From an uncultured SAR86 cluster bacterium (GTDB lineage Bacteria > Pseudomonadota > Gammaproteobacteria > Magnimaribacterales > AG-339-G14): DNA of 64,000 nucleotides. This document shows, piece by piece, positions 53,603 to 63,082 of the stretch (positions are counted from its first letter, which is position 1; each line of letters opens with the position of its first letter). Location of the stretch: positions 75,527 through 139,526 of the forward strand of contig CABZAV010000003.1 of NCBI GenBank assembly GCA_902523885.1. The letters are read 5' to 3'. The translations under genes were made by a program, and so were the position numbers. Below the pieces are notes generated by a model, which searched no databases, was not told the origin of the DNA, and saw only the letters and a program-made list of their open reading frames with translations.

Positions 53603-54463
53603 ATGGCTAATACTAAAGAAATAAGAAAACAAATCTCAAGTATTACCAATACGCAGAAGATAACTAGCGCGATGGAAATGGTTGCGTCCAGTAAAATGAG
53701 AAAAACCCAAGACAGAATGGAAATGGGCAGACCTTATGCCGATAGAATGCTTTCTGTAATTGGTCACTTAGCCAATTCAAATCCAGAATACAAACCCGTT
53801 TATATGTCGGAAAGAGAAGTTAAAGGCATTGGAGTTATAGTAATTGGGTCTGATAAAGGTCTTTGTGGTGGTTTGAATATCAATCTCTTTAGAACTTTGC
53901 TGCCTTTTCTTAAAGAACAAACTGACAGCGGAATAAGACAAATGTTTTGCCCAATCGGCACCAAAGCAAAAGTTTTTTTTAATTCCTTTGGAGGAGATGT
54001 GGTGGCTGCTTCTGAAAAGTTAGGTGATATTCCTTCTCTCGAAGATTTAATTGGCTCTATTAAAGTTTTATTGGATAAATTTGAACAAGGAGAAATAGAT
54101 AAAGTTTACTTAGCCAGCAACAGGTTTGAAAACACAATGACCCAGCAGCCAGAAATTAGGCAACTGCTCCCTTTGTTGCCCGAGGACACGCCAGAACTAA
54201 AACATAGGTGGGATTATATTTATGAACCAGACGCAAAAGAATTATTAGATGGATTGATGCAGAGATACATCGAGTCGCTGGTATATCAAGCCGTTATTGA
54301 AAACATAGCCTGTGAACAAGCGGCAAAAATGGTGGCAATGAAAAATGCAACAGAGAACGCTGGAACGATAATTGATGAATTACAACTTATTTACAACAAT
54401 GCTAGGCAAGCAGCAATCACTCAAGAACTTTCTGAGATTGTTGCTGGAGCTGAAGCAATATAG
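53603..54463 (+). CDS. atpG: F0F1 ATP synthase subunit gamma
   Basis: [64 protein letters not shown]. Confidence 0.97.
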   Translation: MANTKEIRKQISSITNTQKITSAMEMVASSKMRKTQDRMEMGRPYADRMLSVIGHLANSNPEYKPVYMSEREVKGIGVIVIGSDKGLCGGLNINLFRTLLPFLKEQTDSGIRQMFCPIGTKAKVFFNSFGGDVVAASEKLGDIPSLEDLIGSIKVLLDKFEQGEIDKVYLASNRFENTMTQQPEIRQLLPLLPEDTPELKHRWDYIYEPDAKELLDGLMQRYIESLVYQAVIENIACEQAAKMVAMKNATENAGTIIDELQLIYNNARQAAITQELSEIVAGAEAI

Positions 54464-54476
54464 ATTTTTGAGGTAA

Positions 54477-55856
<1,380 letters not shown>

Positions 55857-55859
55857 AGC

Positions 55860-56273
55860 ATGGCTACCATTCAGTGCAGTATTGTAAGTGCCGAAAAGGA
55901 AATCTTCTCCGAGAGCGTTTCCATGGTTGTTGCAACAGGATCAATGGGCGAATTAGGAATCACGCCAGGACACTCGCAACTTTTAACCGGTATTAAGCCT
56001 GGGCCAGTAAAAATAGTTAAAGAGAATGGCGAGGAAGAAGTATTCTTTTTATCCGGTGGTTTTATAGAAGTTCAGCCTGATGTGGTGACTCTTTTGTCCG
56101 ATGTTGCAATTAGAGCTGAAGACATTGACGAGGAACAAGCTGAAAAAGCCAGAGAAGCAGCTGAAAAAATTAAGGAAAATGCAGACTCCGATTTAGATTT
56201 CTCAAGAGCAAGAGCCGAATTGGCTGAAGCTGCTGCAAGACTTCAAACCTTGCGTAAATTACGCAAGAAGTAG
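55860..56273 (+). CDS. atpC: F0F1 ATP synthase subunit epsilon
   Basis: QCSIVSAEKEIFSESVSMVVATGSMGELGITPGHSQLLTGIKPG. Confidence 0.96.
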   Translation: MATIQCSIVSAEKEIFSESVSMVVATGSMGELGITPGHSQLLTGIKPGPVKIVKENGEEEVFFLSGGFIEVQPDVVTLLSDVAIRAEDIDEEQAEKAREAAEKIKENADSDLDFSRARAELAEAAARLQTLRKLRKK

Positions 56274-56288
56274 TTTAATATCTCTCAT

Positions 56289-56307
56289 AAGCCAATTTTA
56301 TTGGCTT
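56289..56307 (+). terminator. Hairpin between atpC and glmU (weak terminator/attenuator)
   Basis: AAGCCAA-TTTTA-TTGGCTT followed by CTTTTAAAATG. Confidence 0.45.
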
Positions 56308-56315
56308 CTTTTAAA

Positions 56316-57662
56316 ATGAATGTCGACATAATTATATTAGCTGCTGGACAAGGGAAAAGGATGCAGTCTAATTTACCCAAAGTTCTTCAGCCTTTAGGCA
56401 ACAAACCGCTTTTGCAACACGTAATCGATACTTGCTCTCAAATAAATAAGTCAAAACTTCATATAGTAGTCGGCGGTCATAACAAACTCATTCAATCTTC
56501 TGTAAAAGCTCCAAGATCTACTAATTGGGTGCTACAAAGAAAGCAACTTGGAACGGGCCATGCAGTCAAACAAACCCTATCGAGTTTAAGACCTAACTCC
56601 TGTGTAGTTGTAGTTTACGGCGATGGGCCCTTGGTAAGAATTAAAACTTTAAAAAAACTTATTTCAAGAACTTCTAGAGATAATTTGTCTCTTTTAACTT
56701 TTGAAGCGTCCAATCCAAAAGGTTTAGGCAGGATCATTAGACAAAGCAATTCAAAGGTAGTCGGCATAGTTGAAGAAAAAGATGCATCTGTTAGTGAGAG
56801 AAAAATTACTGAGGTTAATTCAGGAATTATGGCCACTTCATCTAAAAATTTAAAAGTTTGGCTGCCTCAACTCAAAAATAATAATGCTGCCAAGGAATAT
56901 TATTTAACGGATGTTGTTTCTTGTTGTCACAATGAAGAAAAAAGCATAACAGTAATAAACCTTGGAAATTCTGAAGAATTGTTAGGCGCTAACGATGCTC
57001 AAGAATTGCAAAATTTAGAGCGCATCTATCAAAAAGAAATGGCAAAAAGTTTCATAGAAAAGGGCGTTAAATTTGCTGATGTTAATCGAGTAGATTTTAG
57101 AGGTGAAATAGTTATTGGTAAAAATGTCTTCATCGATATTAATGTGGTTTTACAAGGAAACGTTTCTCTAGGAAATGATTGCATCATCTCAGCAGGCGCT
57201 GTAATTAAAGATTCAAAATTAAATAAAAAAGTTAAGGTAGAACCTTATTCGGTAATAGAAAATTCTCAAATTGGCGACAATTCATCTATTGGCCCATTTG
57301 CCCATGTTGGCCCAGGGGCAGAATTAGAACAAGGCGTCGAAGTAGGAAATTTTGTTGAAGTTAAAAGAAGCAAGATTGGCAAAAAAACAAAAGCCAAGCA
57401 CTTAGCCTACATAGGAGATGGCGCATTGGAGGCGGAAATAAATGTTGGTGCTGGAACAATTTTCGTAAATTACGACGGTAAAAATAAGAACAAAACTAAA
57501 GTTGGATCAAACGCTTTCATAGGCTCCAATAGCTCTCTTGTTGCCCCTTTGATAATTGGTAAAAACAGCATGATCGGGGCTGGTTCAGTCATAACCAAAA
57601 ACGTTTCAGAAAATAAATTGGCTTTGGGCAGAAGCAAACAAAAAAATATTAAGAAAAGATAA
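56316..57662 (+). CDS. glmU: Bifunctional GlmU (UDP-GlcNAc pyrophosphorylase / GlcN-1-P acetyltransferase)
   Basis: IIILAAGQGKRMQSNLPKVLQPLGNKPLLQHVI; left-handed beta-helix repeats; FVEVKRSKIGKKTKAKHLAYIGD; start ATG 56316 preferred to 56301. Confidence 0.96.
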   Translation: MNVDIIILAAGQGKRMQSNLPKVLQPLGNKPLLQHVIDTCSQINKSKLHIVVGGHNKLIQSSVKAPRSTNWVLQRKQLGTGHAVKQTLSSLRPNSCVVVVYGDGPLVRIKTLKKLISRTSRDNLSLLTFEASNPKGLGRIIRQSNSKVVGIVEEKDASVSERKITEVNSGIMATSSKNLKVWLPQLKNNNAAKEYYLTDVVSCCHNEEKSITVINLGNSEELLGANDAQELQNLERIYQKEMAKSFIEKGVKFADVNRVDFRGEIVIGKNVFIDINVVLQGNVSLGNDCIISAGAVIKDSKLNKKVKVEPYSVIENSQIGDNSSIGPFAHVGPGAELEQGVEVGNFVEVKRSKIGKKTKAKHLAYIGDGALEAEINVGAGTIFVNYDGKNKNKTKVGSNAFIGSNSSLVAPLIIGKNSMIGAGSVITKNVSENKLALGRSKQKNIKKR

Positions 57663-59488
57663 TGTGCGGAATAATTGCAGCAGCTACTGACAGAAGCGTC
57701 GGAAAACTTCTAGTTCAGGGGCTTCATAAAATGGAGTACCGAGGTTATGACTCGGCGGGTATTGCTTTGCACCAAGAGGATGGTGTTGCACATTTAAGAA
57801 CGCTCGGGAAAGTCAATTTGCTCGAAGAAAGAATGATACAAGAAAAGCCGAAAGGCAAAGTAGGCATTGCGCACACTCGATGGGCAACTCATGGCGAGCC
57901 TTCTGAATCAAATGCCCATCCTCATTCGTCAAAAAATAGAGTGTTTATTGTGCACAACGGCATCATTGAAAACTACTTAGCTTTGAAAGCTGCTTTATCA
58001 AAAAAAGGTTATTTATTTCAGTCTCAAACGGATTCAGAATTGATAGCTCACCTTATTGATAGTTTTCTAAATGATGGCAAAAGTATGATTGAAGGCATGC
58101 AGGCGCTTAAAACTAGTCTTGAGGGAGCCTACGCAATTGCAGCAATAGATAAGGAAGACTCAAATTATTTTTATTTAGCCAGAAACAAATCTCCTTTGCT
58201 TTTAGGTTTGGGGAAAGATGAGTATTTTGCTGCTTCAGATCCTCTGGCAATTGGCGAATTAACAAATCAGTTTATTTTTTTAGAAGATGGAGACACAGCA
58301 GCAGTCTCGGCATCAGGCTTAGAAATCTTTGATGAAAATCAAAAAGCTGTTGAAAGAAATGTCACAAAAATTGATATTTCTGCTGAGACGACTTCAAAAG
58401 GGAATTATAAGCATTTCATGGAAAAGGAGATTTACGAACAACCTCAAGCCATCAGAAATACCTTAGATGGAAGAATCGGTGGCGAAGACGTTTTAGAGAA
58501 TATTTTCGGAGAAGGCTCTTCAAAGTTGCTAGCGGAAGTAAAAAGAATCCAAATTGTCGCTGCTGGCACTAGCTTGCATGCAGGCAGAGTTGCGGCAAAC
58601 TGGTTTTCAGCAATTTCTCAAGTACCAACGCAAATAGATTTTGCGAGTGAATATACATACAAAAATCCTTATATTGATGAAAATACTTTGCTAGTAACCA
58701 TTTCTCAATCTGGCGAGACTGCGGATACATTGACTTCTTTGAGGCATGCAAAAAATCAAAGCTACTTAGGCTCCTTAACTATTTGCAACGTACCAACCAG
58801 CTCCATTGCTAGAGAATCTGATTTTCTCTTACTCACTAATGCTGGTCCAGAAATAGGTGTTGCTTCAACCAAAGCTTTTACCACTCAGTTAGTCGCACTG
58901 ATGATGTTGGCAATGTCGATTGCCAAGGCAAAAAATGTTAATCCCAAACTTAGAACAAGAATTGTTACGGCCTTGCGAGCATTGCCTGAGATTGTTGAAG
59001 AATCTTTAAAACTAAAAAAAGAAATTCAAGAGATTTCGCCCAAAATTGCAGAAAAAGACAATGCTCTTTTTCTTGGACGCGGTATGTTTTATCCAATCGC
59101 TAAAGAAGGAGCATTAAAGTTAAAAGAAATTTCTTATATTCATGCTGAAGCTTATCCAGCAGGCGAGTTAAAACACGGACCACTAGCATTGATTGATGAG
59201 AATATGCCTGTCGTGGCGCTTGCTCCAGAAAGCGAATTGGCCGAAAAACTTATTTCAAACTTGGAGGAAGTAAAAGCAAGGAGCGGGACTTTGTACGTTT
59301 TTGGAGATGCATCTAGCAATATGCAAATCGATTCTGGCAAGTTAATGACTATGCCAAAATGTGACTTTTTATTGACGCCTATTCTTTATACTATCCCGCT
59401 GCAAATATTGTCTTACGAGGTGGCTCTGATCAGAGGTACAGATATCGATCAACCAAGAAACTTAGCTAAGTCTGTCACCGTGGAGTAG
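57662..59488 (+). CDS. glmS: Glutamine-fructose-6-phosphate aminotransferase (isomerizing)
   Basis: CGIIAAATDRSVGKLLVQGLHKMEYRGYDSAGIA; ...DIDQPRNLAKSVTVE* conserved C-terminus. Confidence 0.98.
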   Translation: MCGIIAAATDRSVGKLLVQGLHKMEYRGYDSAGIALHQEDGVAHLRTLGKVNLLEERMIQEKPKGKVGIAHTRWATHGEPSESNAHPHSSKNRVFIVHNGIIENYLALKAALSKKGYLFQSQTDSELIAHLIDSFLNDGKSMIEGMQALKTSLEGAYAIAAIDKEDSNYFYLARNKSPLLLGLGKDEYFAASDPLAIGELTNQFIFLEDGDTAAVSASGLEIFDENQKAVERNVTKIDISAETTSKGNYKHFMEKEIYEQPQAIRNTLDGRIGGEDVLENIFGEGSSKLLAEVKRIQIVAAGTSLHAGRVAANWFSAISQVPTQIDFASEYTYKNPYIDENTLLVTISQSGETADTLTSLRHAKNQSYLGSLTICNVPTSSIARESDFLLLTNAGPEIGVASTKAFTTQLVALMMLAMSIAKAKNVNPKLRTRIVTALRALPEIVEESLKLKKEIQEISPKIAEKDNALFLGRGMFYPIAKEGALKLKEISYIHAEAYPAGELKHGPLALIDENMPVVALAPESELAEKLISNLEEVKARSGTLYVFGDASSNMQIDSGKLMTMPKCDFLLTPILYTIPLQILSYEVALIRGTDIDQPRNLAKSVTVE

Positions 59489-59490
59489 AT

Positions 59491-59501
59491 TTGGTTGTAC
59501 C
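59491..59501 (+). repeat. Left inverted repeat of putative cassette
   Basis: TTGGTTGTACC, 2 nt after the glmS stop codon. Confidence 0.6.
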
Positions 59502-59523
59502 AGTTAATTGAAGGACTTTGAAA

Positions 59524-59805
59524 ATGACTAGAAATCCGATCTTTTTTACCTTTTTTTTGATATCTATCCTATTTCAAGGTTGTAAACCTGGAATCTTTAA
59601 AGACGCGATCCAAGGTGAGTGGAAATACACTCAAAAATATAAAAATTGCTTATCGAAAGTAGAGAAATATATGATTAGAGAAAATGGATATCCCGAATCG
59701 GAATGGGGTGAAATTTGGTTTGATCAAGAGATGTATAGAAGGTGCGATAATCTTATTCCAGAGTCTGAAAGAAAAATAATTATAAGGGAAGGAATTTTCG
59801 ATTAG
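59524..59805 (+). CDS. Small lipoprotein of unknown function
   Basis: MTRNPIFFTFFLISILFQGCKPG: signal/lipobox; no family recognised. Start at ATG within ORF. Confidence 0.65.
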   Translation: MTRNPIFFTFFLISILFQGCKPGIFKDAIQGEWKYTQKYKNCLSKVEKYMIRENGYPESEWGEIWFDQEMYRRCDNLIPESERKIIIREGIFD

Positions 59806-59928
59806 CGTGAAAAAAAGAAATTCGACAATTAAAACTGCTCAATTACTCTTTTTTAAGTATATTTTTAATTTTAAAAGACACTAAAAACACGCACTATAGG
59901 TTTTAGTGCATAATAAATAGACTTTAGT

Positions 59929-60654
59929 ATGTTAATAATTAGTAAAATGAAATTTAAGATTTCAGCATTATATTTCTTAATCCTTTTTTCCCAACTTTCA
60001 CTTTCTTCAATTAAATATGATAAGACTCCATGGACTTTTGAAGACTCTTCTGTTTATCCTTCTTGTTTAGAAACGGTAAGAGATTCAGGCGATCATTATG
60101 AAGCAGTATCAGATTTCTATAAACTAAACGAAGATTATTCTAACTTCTATGACAACCCGGGTCTTTTTTTTGAAAATCCAGTATCTCTTTATCCAAAAAA
60201 ACCAATAATTCCTTCTTGGTGTGATCTTGATGTTTTCGCTTCTGAAAGTCATTGCAAAGACGGACTTAAGTTACATAAAACTTATCCTTCGTGTAATAAC
60301 TTGCCAAAAGACTTCAAAATTATCGATGATGGATCATATATTGAAATTTATTTAGAAGATTTTTATTCTGATGGAGAAATTAGTTATTCAGGATTTCAAA
60401 AATATCACTTACAAAAAAAAATTTCTGTAGAGACTTGTCAAAAATTAGCGCCTAATGTTCTTGGTAAATGTTTGGATTCTTATTTTCTCGTCAAAGACGA
60501 GAATGGAGGAGGATCATTCACATCGAGATACTTTTATGTCTTTGGCATTTTTGACATTGCTGATAAAAAAAACGGCAGTTATGAGGTTCTCCCTTTGAAA
60601 CAATTTGATTCTTTTGAAGAAGGGATGGAATTCCTATCTAGAATGAACCAATAA
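59929..60654 (+). CDS. Secreted Cys-containing protein of unknown function
   Basis: Signal-peptide-like KFKISALYFLILFSQLSLSS; no family recognised. True start may be the Met at 59947. Confidence 0.65.
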   Translation: MLIISKMKFKISALYFLILFSQLSLSSIKYDKTPWTFEDSSVYPSCLETVRDSGDHYEAVSDFYKLNEDYSNFYDNPGLFFENPVSLYPKKPIIPSWCDLDVFASESHCKDGLKLHKTYPSCNNLPKDFKIIDDGSYIEIYLEDFYSDGEISYSGFQKYHLQKKISVETCQKLAPNVLGKCLDSYFLVKDENGGGSFTSRYFYVFGIFDIADKKNGSYEVLPLKQFDSFEEGMEFLSRMNQ

Positions 60655-60697
60655 ATTAAGCATTTTTTTGACCCAATCTAAAGATTATAAAAAAACA

Positions 60698-60708
60698 GGT
60701 ACAACCAA
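60698..60708 (-). repeat. Right inverted repeat of putative cassette
   Basis: GGTACAACCAA, reverse complement of 59491-59501. Confidence 0.6.
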
Positions 60709-60717
60709 TTCAACTTC

Positions 60718-60734
60718 GTCACTGTCGAGTAGAT
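60718..60734 (+). repeat. Second, degenerate copy of glmS 3' end
   Basis: GTCACTGTCGAGTAGAT vs glmS end GTCACCGTGGAGTAGAT (59474-59490); 15/17 identical, both differences synonymous in the glmS frame (VTVE*). Confidence 0.65.
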
Positions 60735-60740
60735 CTACAT

Positions 60741-60759
60741 AGGGGTTTTAGCAACCCCT
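60741..60759 (+). terminator. Rho-independent terminator-like hairpin
   Basis: AGGGGTT-TTAGC-AACCCCT followed by TCTAAAAAATTTTTT. Confidence 0.75.
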
Positions 60760-60783
60760 TCTAAAAAATTTTTTATATGCCCT

Positions 60784-60824
60784 TTGTTAAAACATTAACA
60801 ACACTCAGAAGCAAATGGCATAAT
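60784..60824 (+). promoter_or_regulatory. Putative promoter/operator of the type III R-M genes
   Basis: Perfect inverted repeat TTGTTAA-aaca-TTAACAA (60784-60801); -35-like TTAACA, 18 bp, -10-like CATAAT (60819-60824). Confidence 0.5.
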
Positions 60825-60832
60825 AAAAAATA

Positions 60833-63082
60833 ATGAAATTAACAGATAATGAAAAACGAGATGTAGTAAAACTTATTGAGGAAGGCAAAGTCTTACCTGA
60901 AAAATATCGTTTCTTATTATTTGATGAATCTAAACAAGTAGAACTTACCTGGAACGGCAAATCTGATGAAGTCACAAACGTTGTTCTACCATTTCAAATC
61001 ATTGAACAAATAGACGAACCAAGAAATGAAGAAGTCAAAATGGCACAAGGGTCATTTGATTTTACATCAGGTCGTCAAATGACAGGTTGGACTAACAAAC
61101 TCATATGGGGAGATAACAAATATATTCTTTCCTCACTTAAAAACGGTCCCATGAGAGAGGAGATTGAAAAAGAAGGTGGAATCAAACTGATTTATATAGA
61201 CCCACCATTTGATGTTGGTGCAGATTTTTCTATGAATGTAGATATTGGTGAGGGTTCTTATGAGAAAAAACCAAACGTTTTAGAGCACATTGCATATAGA
61301 GATACATGGGGCAAAGGAAAAGATTCATTCCTGTCAATGATATATCAACGATTAGTTTTGATGAAAGATTTATTGGCAGACGATGGAAGTATATTTGTTC
61401 ACTGTGATTGGAGATTAAATTCTTCCATTAAATTAATAATGGATGAAATATTTGGAGTTGATAATCTGATTAATGAAATTATTTGGAAAAGAAGAGGAGG
61501 AGTCTTAAATGAAACAAATCGTTATGGAAATGTTGTGGATTTCATACTCTATTATGCAAAAACTAACCAAAGTGTTTTTTATCCTCAAAAGACAAAAGAT
61601 GATGAGAATACAAAAGAGTATATAAAAAAGAGGTTTAATAAAACAGAAACTGACGGAAGAAAATATATGTTGCAACCAATGGGTGCACCAAAAGACAGAC
61701 CAAATTTAAAATATATGTATAAAGGATACAGTCCTCCAAAGAATGGTTGGTTGGTTTCCGAAGACCGAATGAAAGAATTAGATGAAAAGGGATTGTTGTA
61801 TTTACCTGAGGACAAATCATTAAGAATTTCAAGAAAGATTTATGAGGATGATTACGAAGGGCAATTGGTTGACTCATTATGGACAGATATATTCCCTATA
61901 AATCCAGTTGCAAAGGAAAGAATAGATTACCCAACCCAAAAACCTGAAAAACTTTTAGAACGCATAATAAATTCAACAACCATTGAGGGAGACCTAGTCG
62001 CAGATTTCTTTTGTGGTTCAGCAACAACTGCAGCAGTTTCAGAAAAATTGAATAGAAAATGGATATGTTCTGACCTTGGCAAATTTTCTATTCACGCATC
62101 AAGAAAAAGAATGATTGGTGTTCAAAGAGAAATGAAGAAAGAAGAAAAAAATTGGAGAGCATTTGAAATTCTCAATCTAGGAAAATATCAAAGACAGCAT
62201 TATATCTATGATGGCAAAGAAGAAAGAGATGAATTGAAACAAAATGAAAAAATAAAAAAAGAAAAAGAATTTGAAAATCTCATACTGGGAGCATACAAAG
62301 CAATTAGTGTAGATGGGTTTGCAACTATCCATGGGAAAAAGGGTTCTGACTTCGTTTCTCTAGGTCCGATAAATCAACCTTTGTCTAGAAACCATGTTGA
62401 GGAAGTTATAACAGAATGTGTGAAGAATAAAATAACTTCAGTTGATATTCTTGGTTTTGAATATGAAATGGGTTTATTTCCAACAATCCAAGAAGAGGCA
62501 AAAGCAAAGGGATTAAGGTTATCTTATAAACAAATTCCAATGGAAGTTTTTGATAAGAGAGCAGTTTCCAAGGGAGAGGTATTATTTCATGATGTTGCAT
62601 ATATTGAATTTAAACCTCATTTTGATGGAAGAAAACTTTCAATTGAGTTAACTGATTTTGCTGTTTTTTATAATGAAGGCAATCTAAGTATTGATGAATC
62701 ACTTCCAAATGGTAAGTCTAAAGTTGTCGTTGAAAATGGTCAAATTGTGGAAAAGAAAAAAAACAAGGACGGCATTATCTCTGAATCAATTCTTACTACA
62801 AGTTGGCATGATTGGATAGATTATTGGTCTGTTGATTTCGATTATGAGTCAAAACCTGAAATTATTAAGTTCAAAACAGAAGATGGAAATGTAGAAGAAG
62901 AGTGGACAGGTAATTATGTCTTTGAAAATGAATGGCAATCATTTAGAGGGAAAAAGGGCAAAGATAAATTAGAACTCAAGTCATCTGATAGAGAAATAGC
63001 AAAAGATAATACTAAAGTTGCAGTCAAAGTAGTAGATATCTTTGGTAATGACACGATGAAGGTTCTTGAGGTTAAGGTCTAA
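60833..63082 (+). CDS. Type III restriction-modification system DNA methyltransferase (Mod)
   Basis: LIYIDPPFDVGADF (motif IV) preceding TQKPEKLLERIINSTTIEGDLVADFFCGSATTAAVSEKLNRKWICSDLG (motif I region): beta-class methyltransferase order. Confidence 0.93.
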   Translation: MKLTDNEKRDVVKLIEEGKVLPEKYRFLLFDESKQVELTWNGKSDEVTNVVLPFQIIEQIDEPRNEEVKMAQGSFDFTSGRQMTGWTNKLIWGDNKYILSSLKNGPMREEIEKEGGIKLIYIDPPFDVGADFSMNVDIGEGSYEKKPNVLEHIAYRDTWGKGKDSFLSMIYQRLVLMKDLLADDGSIFVHCDWRLNSSIKLIMDEIFGVDNLINEIIWKRRGGVLNETNRYGNVVDFILYYAKTNQSVFYPQKTKDDENTKEYIKKRFNKTETDGRKYMLQPMGAPKDRPNLKYMYKGYSPPKNGWLVSEDRMKELDEKGLLYLPEDKSLRISRKIYEDDYEGQLVDSLWTDIFPINPVAKERIDYPTQKPEKLLERIINSTTIEGDLVADFFCGSATTAAVSEKLNRKWICSDLGKFSIHASRKRMIGVQREMKKEEKNWRAFEILNLGKYQRQHYIYDGKEERDELKQNEKIKKEKEFENLILGAYKAISVDGFATIHGKKGSDFVSLGPINQPLSRNHVEEVITECVKNKITSVDILGFEYEMGLFPTIQEEAKAKGLRLSYKQIPMEVFDKRAVSKGEVLFHDVAYIEFKPHFDGRKLSIELTDFAVFYNEGNLSIDESLPNGKSKVVVENGQIVEKKKNKDGIISESILTTSWHDWIDYWSVDFDYESKPEIIKFKTEDGNVEEEWTGNYVFENEWQSFRGKKGKDKLELKSSDREIAKDNTKVAVKVVDIFGNDTMKVLEVKV

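Larger units (their letters stand above)
59491..60708. mobile_element. Putative small non-autonomous cassette inserted after glmS, bounded by 11-bp inverted repeats
   Basis: TTGGTTGTACC at 59491-59501 and its perfect reverse complement GGTACAACCAA at 60698-60708; followed by a second glmS-tail-like sequence. No transposase/integrase within. Confidence 0.5.

Noticed and set aside
59489-60720. Canonical Tn7 insertion at attTn7
   Set aside because: No tnsABCDE genes, no Tn7-type long ends, boundary is 2 nt rather than ~25 nt from the glmS stop and no 5-bp target duplication is visible; kept only as an unclassified cassette.
61585-61877. Two minus-strand ORFs (76 and 80 aa) inside mod
   Set aside because: Antisense to a well supported methyltransferase with conserved motifs.
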